Below the pieces are notes generated by a model that ran no database searches, was not told the DNA's origin, and was given only the letters and a program-made list of their open reading frames with translations. From the NCBI GenBank assembly GCA_951640165.1, contig OX621252.1, forward strand, positions 13,971,934-14,035,933: a stretch of DNA of 64,000 nt, written 5' to 3'. Below, piece after piece: positions 54,601-64,000 of the stretch; the first letter of the stretch is position 1; each line of letters begins with the position of its first letter. This DNA is from Pseudoips prasinana (lineage: Eukaryota; Arthropoda; Insecta; Lepidoptera; Nolidae). The position numbers and the translations under genes were made by a program.

Positions 54601-57538
54601 GAATTGCATAATGTGCCTTTAATTGAGGTTGCTTATATCGTGTTAGTCTGAGGGTGAGAATAAATTTAACTCACAATCTTGTCCATCTGATGTGAAGGGG
54701 TCAGTCCAAGTGGTAGGTTTGATTGAAGGTTTCTCAGCAACAGTTTCAATTTGTGGTGTGGTTGAAGGAGTGGAAGCCTGTTTCTGAGGTTGAAGAGGTG
54801 CATTACTCAAGTTAACCGCATACTTAGGCATGTGGCTGCTCCATTTAGGACCAAACAGCTGAAAGACAGATATAGGGTGTATAAAGAAGCTATACAGAGT
54901 TTGAAATATATAAAACTTTTATAGTCCTTCAAAATATGCAGTAAAAGCTGAAGTGCTTCTAGAGTTTCCAAAATAAATAGGCACCGCTTCAGCACATACA
55001 TAGTGCAATTTGTTCTATAAATACAGTGAAATATTAGGCCACATACGACTAGACCACTTTTTACAAAGTTTTGTACAAATTATTACATATTAGTGATGGA
55101 CATCTAGAGTAAAACATAAAATAGATACACAAAACATAAAACATGTCATAACTTATTTGAAATGTTACTGATGATAATAAGTAAGACATTCAAAATAAAT
55201 ATGGCATATTATTATTTTCCTCTGTAACATTCATGATAATTATCCAATCTTGAGCATTATTCAGAAATATGCTGAAGATCAACAGAAGACTAATATGTGA
55301 AAACCTATAAACAGCAGCCACAGTAGAAACTACTTTATAAATGTATGATTTTGTATGAATCCTTGGTTACCATTTCTATGCCCCTAACAAAACATGGAGA
55401 AACTACTATGAGACTAAGACACAGTAGATATGATTTTGTAAAAAGTGGTTTGATTATTTGGATACTCTACCTACTTAAACACATTCTAGTGTCTTCAGAG
55501 TCTGGTCTATGAACAAAGTAAAACAATATAAAACTTACAATATTCCTGGAGTCAATGCACAAAGCTCTCAACAGAGTTTTTTGACCTAATGAGTTGTTCC
55601 AGTTGACAATGTATGGTTGTCTTTCATCTATTTCCATTAAATGTCCCCATGTTTCACTTAGCAAGGTTTCTAATTTCCCTTCAAATTCACTATCAGGTTC
55701 TGATATTTCTTCTAAGAACACTGAACTTATTACTTTTGTAATGCTTTCCATAATTTGATGTTCATTATCAGTAGCTTGCAAGTTAAGCACATGCAACTCT
55801 TGACATGCATCTTCTTCGGAAATAACAATAGGTTCACTTTTAACAGTGGCAGATGATTTGAAGTCATCAAAATCTCCAAAATCATCGTCACCTTCCTCAT
55901 CATCATTTTCTATTATATTAGTATGTTCCAATGTTTTACTTTCAAGTTGCAGGCTACTAGATACGGGATTAGGTTCTGAATGTGTCACAATTTCATTCTG
56001 AAATGTTGTTTCTTCAAAATTTGCAGTAAAATTACCAAAATCTGATTCATTTGTGTTAGCATTTTCCCAAGGATTATCACAATTTTCCACACCACTTTTA
56101 GTACTATTTTCGATATCTACAGATTGAAATTCATCAAAATCACCAAAATCATCATCAATAACATTTTCATCTAACTTTATATTACCATCATTTAGAGTTT
56201 CTTCATGTTTCAATTCTTGTATTGTTTGTGATGCTTCTTCTTTTATTGCTAAGTCATTTATGTGTTCCAAAATTTGACCATCTGTTTCGTGAATATTTTG
56301 AGTATCATCATGAGGAGTTTCACTAGCCTTTAAATTAATTGGAGCTTTAAAAGATCCATCTAAATCGAAATTTACTTTGTTTTCTATACTAATATGGTTA
56401 TTTGAAGTTTCAACACAAGAGGGAGTATTAGTATTATCATAACCTTGACTACCATTTGAAGAATCACTTGGAATGTTGAAATCTTTTAAGCTATCAACAT
56501 TTTGTTCACTAATTTCATTTGTATCATTTTCTTCACTGAGTTCTTCAGTGGTAATGACTATTTCTTCATCCACCTTTAAGTCCAAATCTTCAATGTTTAC
56601 ATCTTCTTCGCATTTTAGTTTATTTTCATTGATATCATTGACCCCAAACACTACATTGCTCTCAATGTCTTGTTCAGTTGCATCAATACTTCCATACGGT
56701 ATGAACACTTCTTTATGAATTTCATCTTGAGTTGGTTTTATTTCTTGGTTTTTGATCTCAACTGTTTTTTTTTCAATTGATGATTGAAAATGATTATAGG
56801 AGGAAAAGTTTCCATAGTCATAATCATTAGTTTCATCATCATCTTCTTGTGATACTGCAATATAAGAGTTAAAACATAAACTAAGATCATCAAGTGTGTT
56901 CCATTAAATTAACAAATTACAATACAATAAATTTATTTTCCTTTCATACCAGGTTATTACATTTTAATAATATACTTTTAATCATAATATGCACAAGAAA
57001 GTAAAAGTAAACAATTGCTTGAAAACTCAGAAAAGAATAAAAGGTAGAACTATAATACTCTGAAATCTTTCGGAACAACTTAGAATGGACACAATATACT
57101 AGCTAAAACTGTAAATGGTTATAAAAATTATACTATTTATAAGATAGCAAAATTCGAGTGAGACATATAAGGATTTGATTGTGAACATTACACTCTAGTT
57201 GTAACCGAAATGTATGATGTTTCCAGTTGCAAAATATTGACTCTATACAAATTATAAAGTAAATAATCATGTCAATAAATTAAATATATTGGAAAATACA
57301 CCAAACTATTAAGAATTAAGAAAATAAATAAAATAATGTACTCTCTAAGCAAAATAAATCATAAAGTTATTCACAAGAACAATAGGTCTGATAGGGAAAT
57401 AGGTAAAGGCTACTACAAAGTGTAAAACAAAGTGAAAAGCTCACAATTGTATGATAAATCAAAATCTTCTGGATCCTTATCTTCGACACACTGGTCAGGT
57501 GGTGGAGGAGTGCTGCAAACTAGTGGAGGAATCGACAT
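50035..57538 (-). CDS. AFTPH: Aftiphilin-like clathrin/AP-1 accessory protein, complete
   Basis: Five exons join in phase: 57445-57538, 55539-56854, 54675-54858, 54278-54385 and 50035-51608, giving about 1,091 residues. Acidic phenylalanine motifs recur (DDDFGDFDEFQ, DDDFGDFDDFKS, DDVWGDFVSS, DDDEWTDFISS), the type that binds AP-1 gamma-ear and GGA domains. WGHLMEIDERQPYIVNW, ALCIDSRNI and LFGPKWS form the conserved clathrin-binding region of aftiphilin. Aftiphilin acts with gamma-synergin in trafficking at the trans-Golgi network and endosomes. The 560 residues after that region include WPSPGIDLQDLSRFNP and WPDPGEVKG, which recall gamma-synergin. All introns are GT-AG. Confidence 0.87.
52268..53455 (+). 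mobile_element. Helitron pieces, possibly one interrupted element
   Basis: TCTACACTAATATTACAAAA near 52272 is a Helitron 5' end, and ACCCGTGCGAAGCTGGGACG with ACTACTAG before T (CTAG at 53452-53455) is a Helitron 3' end of the same lepidopteran type. The TIR element at 52745-53230 lies between. Whether both ends belong to one insertion is not certain. Confidence 0.45.
52745..53230. mobile_element. GC-rich TIR element in aftiphilin intron 4
   Basis: GGCTGTACACACTCGCCGAG at the left is matched, inverted and with several mismatches, by the right end (complement GGCAGTACACTCTCGCTGAG). The interior repeats GAGACGAGAC-like motifs and holds a third internal copy of GTACACTCTCG. No transposase or clear target duplication was seen; GCC flanks both sides. 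Confidence 0.55.
54278..54385 (-). CDS. AFTPH: Aftiphilin-like exon 4
   Basis: A TATTCCTATAG acceptor is followed by TYAEALLLDLEHLMATLDQM and ends TLKISDLLSH plus G, with donor GTAAGT, phase 1. The sequence is helical. Both junction phases agree with neighbours. Confidence 0.75.
54675..54858 (-). CDS. AFTPH: Aftiphilin-like exon 3
   Basis: The TGTCTTTCAG acceptor is followed by LFGPKWSSHMPKYAVNLS, continuing the conserved IDSRNILFGPK stretch. A Pro/Thr-rich segment follows to TSDGQD. The donor is GTGAGT, phase 1. Confidence 0.85.
55539..56854 (-). CDS. AFTPH: Aftiphilin-like exon 2
   Basis: The TATATTGCAG acceptor opens a 1,316-nt exon encoding a long acidic, presumably disordered region with DDFGDF-type motifs. 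It ends in the conserved clathrin-binding region at CIDSRNI. The donor is GTAAGT, phase 0. Confidence 0.88.
57445..57538 (-). CDS. AFTPH: Aftiphilin-like exon 1
   Basis: ATG at 57536-57538 starts MSIPPLVCSTPPPPDQC. The exon ends DFDLSYN plus T, with donor GTGAGC, phase 1. It is Pro-rich and acidic. Confidence 0.85.
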
Positions 57539-57545
57539 ACTTCGG

Positions 57546-58675
57546 TATAAAGATTTTAATCAACTTTTTATTATGACACTTTTAATTACATTAGTATGGT
57601 AATTATTCACTCAACTGGCACTTCAACATTGTAACTTTTTACATAATATTGATGATTGGTACAATTATAAATATGGAATTAGGACAGCTGTTCAACAATT
57701 GACAAAAAATTGCTACGATGAAATGCAACTGATTAAGAAAGCTGACATCTGTCAGCCTATTATCCACCATTTTTTATTTTCGTTCAAAAATTTTGTAGAG
57801 TTGAAACTGAATGCTTTTCTGAGTAGTAGTATAGTAGTACGCACCAAGTTTTTATCACAGCAGTGCAGACGATGTTTTCAAATGAGTTAAAGTGTAGAAT
57901 GGGTATTTAAATTATATATGTTTAATACCTAATAATTGGCTAACATATTTTATCATTATAAGATTAATTAATTTAGAAATGCTGGTACTTTTCATACTGT
58001 CCATGGTTTAGTGATCTGTGGATAGTAGGGCTGCCAGTATATATTTTTTTATTCCCTGTTTCTATTGATGATTGATGATTCAGATTGAATGCCTTATTCC
58101 ATGATTTAATTATGTCTCAACATAAATAACCAGTATGCCATGCCACACAATATATTAGACTTAAACTAGATAATTAAACATAATCTCTTGACAATAACTT
58201 GATACGAGCTAGCTAAATATCATTTCTGTAATAAAATAAATTTTATAAATGTTTTCATACAAGATGTACCTAAATATCTATGTTACTAGAAATAATATCT
58301 AATGTATACAACTATATTACTACAAACATGTTCTGACTATTTACAAGCGCTTTTTTAAAGTCTACGTGAATAAAAACCTTTTTTATTTTATTTTATTTAT
58401 TTAAAAAAATAATGCAGAGGGGTGTTATGCTGATGCAAAACCTCTGCATTTATTATGGTCAGATTTATATAAAAACAAAATATAGTTGATCAATGAATGC
58501 TTATCTCAATTCAATTTTTCAATACATTTATTCATAAACAATATTTTACAATTGTGTTAGAATTCAATCTTTATCATACAAGATCATGCAACAGGTATAC
58601 AATAATAATAAAATTACAATAAGGTATGTCCAAATTCAAAATAGTTAAAAAGTCGAGATAACATTTAAACAATCA
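57546..58675. other. Upstream region of the aftiphilin-like gene
   Basis: AT-rich DNA between the aftiphilin-like start codon and the I-clade LINE. It should contain the promoter, but no core element can be named with confidence. Confidence 0.4.
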
Positions 58676-58762
58676 AATAATAATAAATAAATAAATCAAT
58701 ATACATATTGATTTATTTATTTATTATTATTTACATTTGTAATGCTACAGCATTACAAATGT
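58676..58762. repeat. Two adjacent hairpins beside a LINE 5' end
   Basis: AATAAATAAATAAATCAATA is followed by its inverted copy up to about 58734 (one AAT unit differs). Then ACATTTGTAATGCT (58733-58746) pairs exactly with AGCATTACAAATGT (58749-58762). The LINE leader begins just downstream. Confidence 0.85.
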
Positions 58763-58987
58763 CAACAGGTAGTATTATAATCAAGGTTGTGACAAGCACT
58801 GTGCACTGTGCACATGTGGAATTGTAGTCATTTGTGTTTTTTCAGTCATTTTATAGCATTCTGGTGTTATTTTTGGTGTTCGCTTACTGTTTGTGCTCGT
58901 CTAATTTGTTGTATTTGTGTTTGTGGGTTCTTACACTAGGTAAGTCCATATATTAAGTGTTTTTTATTTAGCGGATGCCGATCGACC

Positions 58988-60430
58988 ATGGAGGTGGATG
59001 ACCGGCCTCCTGGGCGACCGCCAGACCCCCTTCCTTCTGAATCGCAGGATTTATTCGCTCACACCCCAACAATAACTGTCCCACTTTCAAGTTTCGAGTC
59101 AGTGGAGGCGGACCAAAGCCGCAAACGCGGTTTACGTGTGCCAAACTCGACTCATGATGATGACGATACGGTAGCTCCTAAACGCGATAGAGTATCTGCC
59201 CCTTCCCTTGTTGCCCGGTCCAAGTACTCTGCCACGGATATTGCTCCATTTCTGGTCCATGCCACATTGCAAGAAGTTGACCCTAGCTCAGGAACATCTA
59301 TTCATCCTGTAAAGTTTGGACAGCTCTTGATCCGATTGAATGTGAAAAATATACTACAGGATGGAATTAAAAGGGTAGGTAGGAACAGGATATCAATTGA
59401 GTTCAAAGCACCTGAAGATGCCAACTCTTTTCTGGCAAATGAGGAATTTGTTAAAAAAGGTTATACTTTGTCTATACAAACATACAATATTACACGTATG
59501 GGAGTTGTAAAGGGTGTACCAAATGAATGGACAGGCATTGAAGTCATGGATAAACTCAAAACTCCAACTGGATGTGGAAAAATATTGAAAGTCAGACGTA
59601 TGAATAGGAAGGTTGTCACTGATGGCACCACTGAATGGAAACCTACTCCTACCGTTGTACTTACCTTTGATGGCCGTATCCTTCCAGATAGGGTGTTCTG
59701 TTGCTACAACTCGCTACCTGTCAATCTTTACCTTTTTCCCACTATCCAGTGTTTTAAATGTTGTAGGTATGGTCACACTAAGACCCAGTGTAGATCTAAC
59801 CCACGGTGTTATCGCTGTGGTGGTTCGCATTCTGGGGATATATGTACCTCTGATGAAGTCCAGTGCCTCTACTGCTTAGGTAATCATCCTGCTAATAGCA
59901 AGATCTGCCCTGAATTCAACAGACAAAAAAATATAAAAACTGTTATGGCACAAAATAGTTTATCTTATGCAGAAGCCTCATGCAAATTCCCATCAGTAGC
60001 TAAGTCATACTCAGAAGTTGCAGCCTCAAGCTATAATCCCGCCCCTTCTCCCCATCCTTCTATAGTCCTCAATCATTTGCCCCAGCAAAGAGTTCAAATT
60101 TCAAACTCCCATCGTAAAATTATAAGAACTAGTCCAAGATCTCCTCCTAATCATTCTCCAGAGTATGACCGTAGAGCCCACCTGGAGTTAGTCAATAGTT
60201 ATGCTATTCCATCCTCCTAAAATGGATGTGCCTTAAACCAACCTACTAACACTCCTGACAATAACCAGACTTTAGAGACTGTAGAGTCTGTTATCTCTTT
60301 ATTATCCTCATTACTAATTAACTATAATATACCTGACCACGTTGCACTCAACATTATTAGAGATATCCAAAAACGCCACATTCCATCTTTTACAGCGGAA
60401 TGCCAGGAGCATGCTTCCAAAAAAGCATGA
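58988..60430 (+). CDS. I-clade LINE ORF1 (gag-like), one internal stop
   Basis: It starts MEVDDRPPGRPPDPLPSES and is open for 410 residues to TAA at 60218-60220. In-frame coding sequence (SVISLLSSLLINYNIPDHVA) continues to TGA at 60428-60430, so TAA is probably a premature stop. Three zinc knuckles lie at about residues 257-310: CFKCCRYGHTKTQC, CYRCGGSHSGDIC and CLYCLGNHPANSKIC. ORF1 proteins of this kind bind the LINE RNA. The tail is Ser/Pro-rich. Confidence 0.85.
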
Positions 60431-63236
60431 GATTATTCATTTAATTAATAAGTATAAACTTGCAATTTTTTCAATTTCTGAGACGTGGTTATTGCCTCGT
60501 CTTCAGATAAATATTCATGGCTATAGCATACTTCGCGATGACCGCTCTGACGGTTATGGCGGGGCTGCTATGCTGGTGAATAATATCCTCCCTTCCTCTC
60601 CTCTGTCCTTGCCCAACCATGGAGATGAAATTAATGCAGTTGGAGTGAATCTCCTCAACATTAATTTTATCTCTATTTACATCCCATCACCCAATCCTAT
60701 GTGTTTCCAATTTATTAAATTGATTTGTACTTTATATAGTCCCATAATAATCCTTGGGGATTTTAATTGCCATAATCCATTGTGGGGGTCTGACCACTGT
60801 GACCCCCCTGGTTTGGATTTAGCAGACTTAATGGACGAGGTTGGACTATGTGTCATTAATGATGGTTCTGTAACCAGGCTTCCTAGGCAAGGTCAGGGAA
60901 AGAGCTGTGTGGACCTTACTTTGTGTTCTGCAAGTTTAACTGCCCAGTTAGAGTGGTCTCGTCTGAACCTGACATATGGTAGTGATCATTATCCTATTTG
61001 CACTTCCCTCATAAATAGATCCCTTCCTATTGTAGATAAAACTCCATTATGAAAATATAGACTTTCAGAGGCCAAGTGGCACCAGTATCAACAAGCTGTG
61101 GAGGATAAAATCCTTTCCATGCCTGCAATTTCGTTTGCTAATCTAGCTGCGTATCTTACTCAATTTTCTGATTCTATTTCATCAGCGGCTGAGGAGGCCA
61201 TCCCCTTAAAAAATTCTGCTTCGGGGAAGATATCTTCACCTCCCTGGTGGGATAGAGAATGCACAGACATAATTAAATCTCGAAATGAAGCTGAATTTAG
61301 GTATGTCAACAATATGTCCTATGAAAACCTGATGGAATATAATCGGATTGTTGGAAGGTCCAGGCGACTGTTTCAGAAAAAAAAGTATGAGGGGTGGAAA
61401 AGGTTTTGTTCCTCTCTCTCTCCATCATCCCCATCAAGCTTGGTTTGGCAAAACCTAAAAAGATTTAAACGTGGTTGTTCCCCTCGAAATTCCCATCCCA
61501 TATCTTCAAACATAATGATCTCATTTTTAAATAAGTTAGCTCCTGCCTATGTCCCATTCTTAGGAGAATGTCCCTCTCCTTCTGGTGTAGCCAGTGTCTC
61601 CAATGACCCATTGGATGCTCCCTTTGCTATTAAAGAATTGGAAGCAGTACTAAGTCATGTACGTGACTCTGTCCCAGGTTGTGATGGCTTCCCTTATTCC
61701 TTTTATAAAAAGATAGGTACACTTGGCCGCCAATACCTCTTAGATCTTATTAATGTTTGCTTTTCCTATAGTTCCATCCCAGCTAGTTGGAAATCCCAAC
61801 TTATTATCCCAATCTTAAAGCCAGGTAAATCCCCAGATAATCCTGATCACTACCGCCCTATCGCCCTATCTCCTGTGATTGCTAAAATCCTCGAACATTT
61901 GTTAAAAAATCGCATAGAATGGTTTATGGAGAGCAGAGGACTATTAGCAGAATCCCAATATGGATTCCGTAAAGGCTTCAGCACTATGGACAGTTTGGGC
62001 ACCCTAGTTACAGACACTCGTATTGCATTCAGCAAGAATGAGTCAGTAGTTGCAGTCTTTCTAGACATATGTTCTGCATATGACAGTGTCAATCTTTCCA
62101 TACTCAGGAGTAAGTTACGCAAGTTGAGTATGCCGTTAAGAATCTTACACTGTGTCTGTAATCTCTTGTCTGAACGAACTGTGAAGCTACATGTCCCAGG
62201 AGATTCAAATGATCTCAGAACAGTCTGGCGAGGCCTCCCACAGGGTTCTGTTCTTAGCCCACTGCTGTATAGCATATATACGTCAGATTTACATTTGTCC
62301 CTCAACAGAAACTGCCAAATTCTGCAGTATGCTGACGATTTATGCCTATATGTCCCTGATTTGCATATAGCATCCGCGGCGGAATCTATTCAGGTGTCCC
62401 TCGACTCCTTAAACCAATGGCTTGTCTCACATGGTCTTAAGCTGTCAGCTCCGAAAAGCAGCGCATTGGTTTTCACTCGTAAGAGATCATTTCCAGACGT
62501 TTACCTTGAGATTGAAGGATCCCCAATCAAGATAGAGGAAAAAGTTAAATTCCTTGGTATCATCCTGGACTCCAAATTAACAGGTATCGCTCATATAAAC
62601 TATATAAGTAATAAGTGCGACAAAAACGTAAATATGTTGCGAGCTCTTGCGGGTGTTTGGTGGGGAGCTCATCCATTTAGTTTAAAACTCATATACAATG
62701 CCACGATAAGGAGTATATTAGATTATGGTTCTTTCTTTCTTGAGCCCTGTAGTAAAGTTGCTCTAAAAAAACTGGACATCATACAATTAAAGTCCCTACG
62801 CATTGTATTGGGTTGCATGAGATCTACTCCAACAAATGCTTTGCAGGTAGAAAGTGGCGACCCTCCTCTCAATATCCGCAGGCAATATCTGGCAGATAGA
62901 TTTATCTATAAGGCATACTTTCTTAGCAATCACATGATATTGTCAAAACTAGCCAATCTTGATAGGCTAATAAATCATAGTGATTACTGGAAACATAAGG
63001 ATGCACCTTTGTATATACATTCTTTTAGAAAAATAGGCAAGGTATTAGAAAATAATCAGATCTCCCAGTGTGGTAAACTTCCTATATATGATGTACCATA
63101 TGAAGTGTTACATTTTAATCCAAATTTTGTACCATATATTGGCATCAGTAAAGATACAGTTCAGGCTTATACTATATTCTCCTCTATTGTTGATGGAGGC
63201 ATTATCATAAATTTTTCACTGATGCTTCGAAATTAA
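60342..63236 (+). CDS. I-clade LINE endonuclease and reverse transcriptase, one internal stop
   Basis: The endonuclease shows LQRNARSMLPKKH, SISETWLL, IILGDFNCHN and YGSDHYPI. TGA at 61050-61052 interrupts the frame where related proteins usually have Trp. The RT follows in the same frame with DNPDHYRPIALSPVIAKIL, QYGFRKGFSTMDSL, VFLDICSAYDSVN, GLPQGSVLSPLLYSIYTSDL and LQYADDLCLY. No ATG is obvious before the first endonuclease motif, and ORF2 overlaps the end of ORF1. The frame ends at 63236 because of a frameshift. Confidence 0.87.
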
Positions 63237-64000
63237 CGAATGACAGTAAAACTGGTATTTCAGTGTACTATGCTAACTCTCAGATTTATCTCCAGTTCCA
63301 ATGCCCACCTGAGTCATCAGTTTTCACAGGAGAGTGCATTGGTATACTCGAGGCATGTTTTTTTATATTAGCGCACAATGTTATTACAGAGGCAGTTATT
63401 TTTTCAGACTCCATAAGTGTGTTACAAGCTGTTATTAAAAATCCTTTCAAAGATCCTCTTCATAGCCCTATTATCCTGGAAATTAAAAAATGTCTATATC
63501 TCTGTTCCATTAAGGACATAGAGGTTATACTGGTGTGGATACCTGGACATGCAGGTATTACTGGCAATGAATTAGCCGATGCATCGGCCAAAGATGCTGT
63601 TACCAGTGACTTAGCTGATCTTAAACACTCCTCCATCCAAGTTTATGATTTGCTTCACTTTTCCAAAATCAGCATGCTCAAATCTTGACAGAGTTCTTGG
63701 GCTCATTCAAGCAGGACAAAAGGCTGTCTATATGCCTCTATACAACCCTCTATACCTGCTAAGCCATGGTTCTATAAATTTAAAAAGGTTCCCACTGTTA
63801 CATCTGTTATTTGTAGAATCCGCATTGGCCACTGCTGCACCCCAGTCTTCCTACATAAAATCAGAGTACGAGATAACTCACTGTGTGAATGTGGGCTGGA
63901 TGATGGCACCCTGGACCATATATTTCTAAATTGCCATCTTAATAAACCTTTCCTGTATGAACAGATTATCACAAAATTAAATATTAAGCAACCAGTTAAT
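63205..64000 (+). CDS. I-clade LINE RNase H and C-terminal domain, partial
   Basis: In the shifted frame FFTDASKLTND begins the RNase H domain. GECIGILEACFFIL, FSDSISVLQAV and VWIPGHAGITGNELAD supply the catalytic Asp/Glu and His-region motifs. TGA at 63686-63688 interrupts the frame. Beyond it, VICRIRIGHCCTPVFLHKIR, CECGLDDGTLDHIFLNC show the conserved C-terminal Cys-His motif. Runs off the window. Confidence 0.82.

Larger units (their letters stand above)
58780..64000 (+). mobile_element. I-clade LINE with RNase H, truncated by window edge
   Basis: The order is leader, ORF1 (gag-like with CCHC knuckles), endonuclease, reverse transcriptase, RNase H and a C-terminal CCHC-like motif. ORF2 with RNase H is typical of the I clade. 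Only a few disabling changes are visible: a TAA near the end of ORF1, TGA at 61050-61052, a frameshift near 63205-63235, and TGA at 63686-63688. The 3' end is beyond 64000. The 5' limit is approximate. Confidence 0.87.

Noticed and set aside
61050..63688. TGA codons in the LINE read as selenocysteine
   Set aside because: The expected residue is probably Trp, other lesions exist, and no SECIS-like structure was seen. Ordinary mutation is simpler.

Overview
The window is AT-rich, intron-rich animal DNA that looks lepidopteran (moth or butterfly). I infer this from many short Helitrons of the A|TC...CTAG|T type common in moth genomes, a tRNA-derived SINE present in several copies, RTE- and I-clade LINEs, and three spliced insect-like genes. 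No species can be named from the sequence alone.

Three host genes are supported by spliced exons whose reading phases all agree. (1) An NPC2-like (ML-domain) secreted lipid-binding protein lies on the minus strand. Its signal-peptide exon is at 25329-25398 and its next exons are at 6060-6167 and 5150-5227, so one intron is about 19 kb. The 3' end is not seen and probably lies left of the window. (2) A complete seven-exon mitochondrial transcription factor B2 gene (mtTFB2/TFB2M) runs from 31929 to 42240 on the plus strand and encodes about 438 residues. (3) A complete five-exon aftiphilin-like gene runs from 57538 down to 50035 on the minus strand and encodes about 1,091 residues.

Most of the rest is mobile DNA, often nested. 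From left to right: a tandem duplication (1-497); an internally deleted Helitron with clean ends (629-2539); a decayed LINE (3.0-5.0 kb); a 3.3-kb hAT-type element with an 8-bp target duplication (6787-10069), carrying about 1.5 kb of a 12-bp minisatellite and two head-to-tail Helitrons; a Harbinger derivative (10788-11221); a TIR element holding a Helitron (11537-12156); a probable solo LTR (13240-13815); and a Mutator-like element (19721-22787) with a nearly complete transposase and a 9-bp target duplication, inserted in an RTE LINE. Then come a cluster of near-perfect palindromes (26.9-28.1 kb), SINEs and a DDE transposase relic (29.3-31.6 kb), a near full-length but broken RTE LINE inside mtTFB2 intron 2 (34.4-37.9 kb), a Harbinger element with remnants of two genes (42729-44145), a 189-bp inverted duplication (45884-46510), and an I-clade LINE with RNase H running off the right edge (about 58780-64000).

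The genes are ordinary housekeeping or secretory genes and do not form one pathway. The most unusual content is structural: the hAT/minisatellite/Helitron composite, the Mutator-like element, the two Harbinger derivatives, and the repeated occurrence of hairpins whose arms are almost identical. I found no CRISPR array, rRNA or credible tRNA gene.
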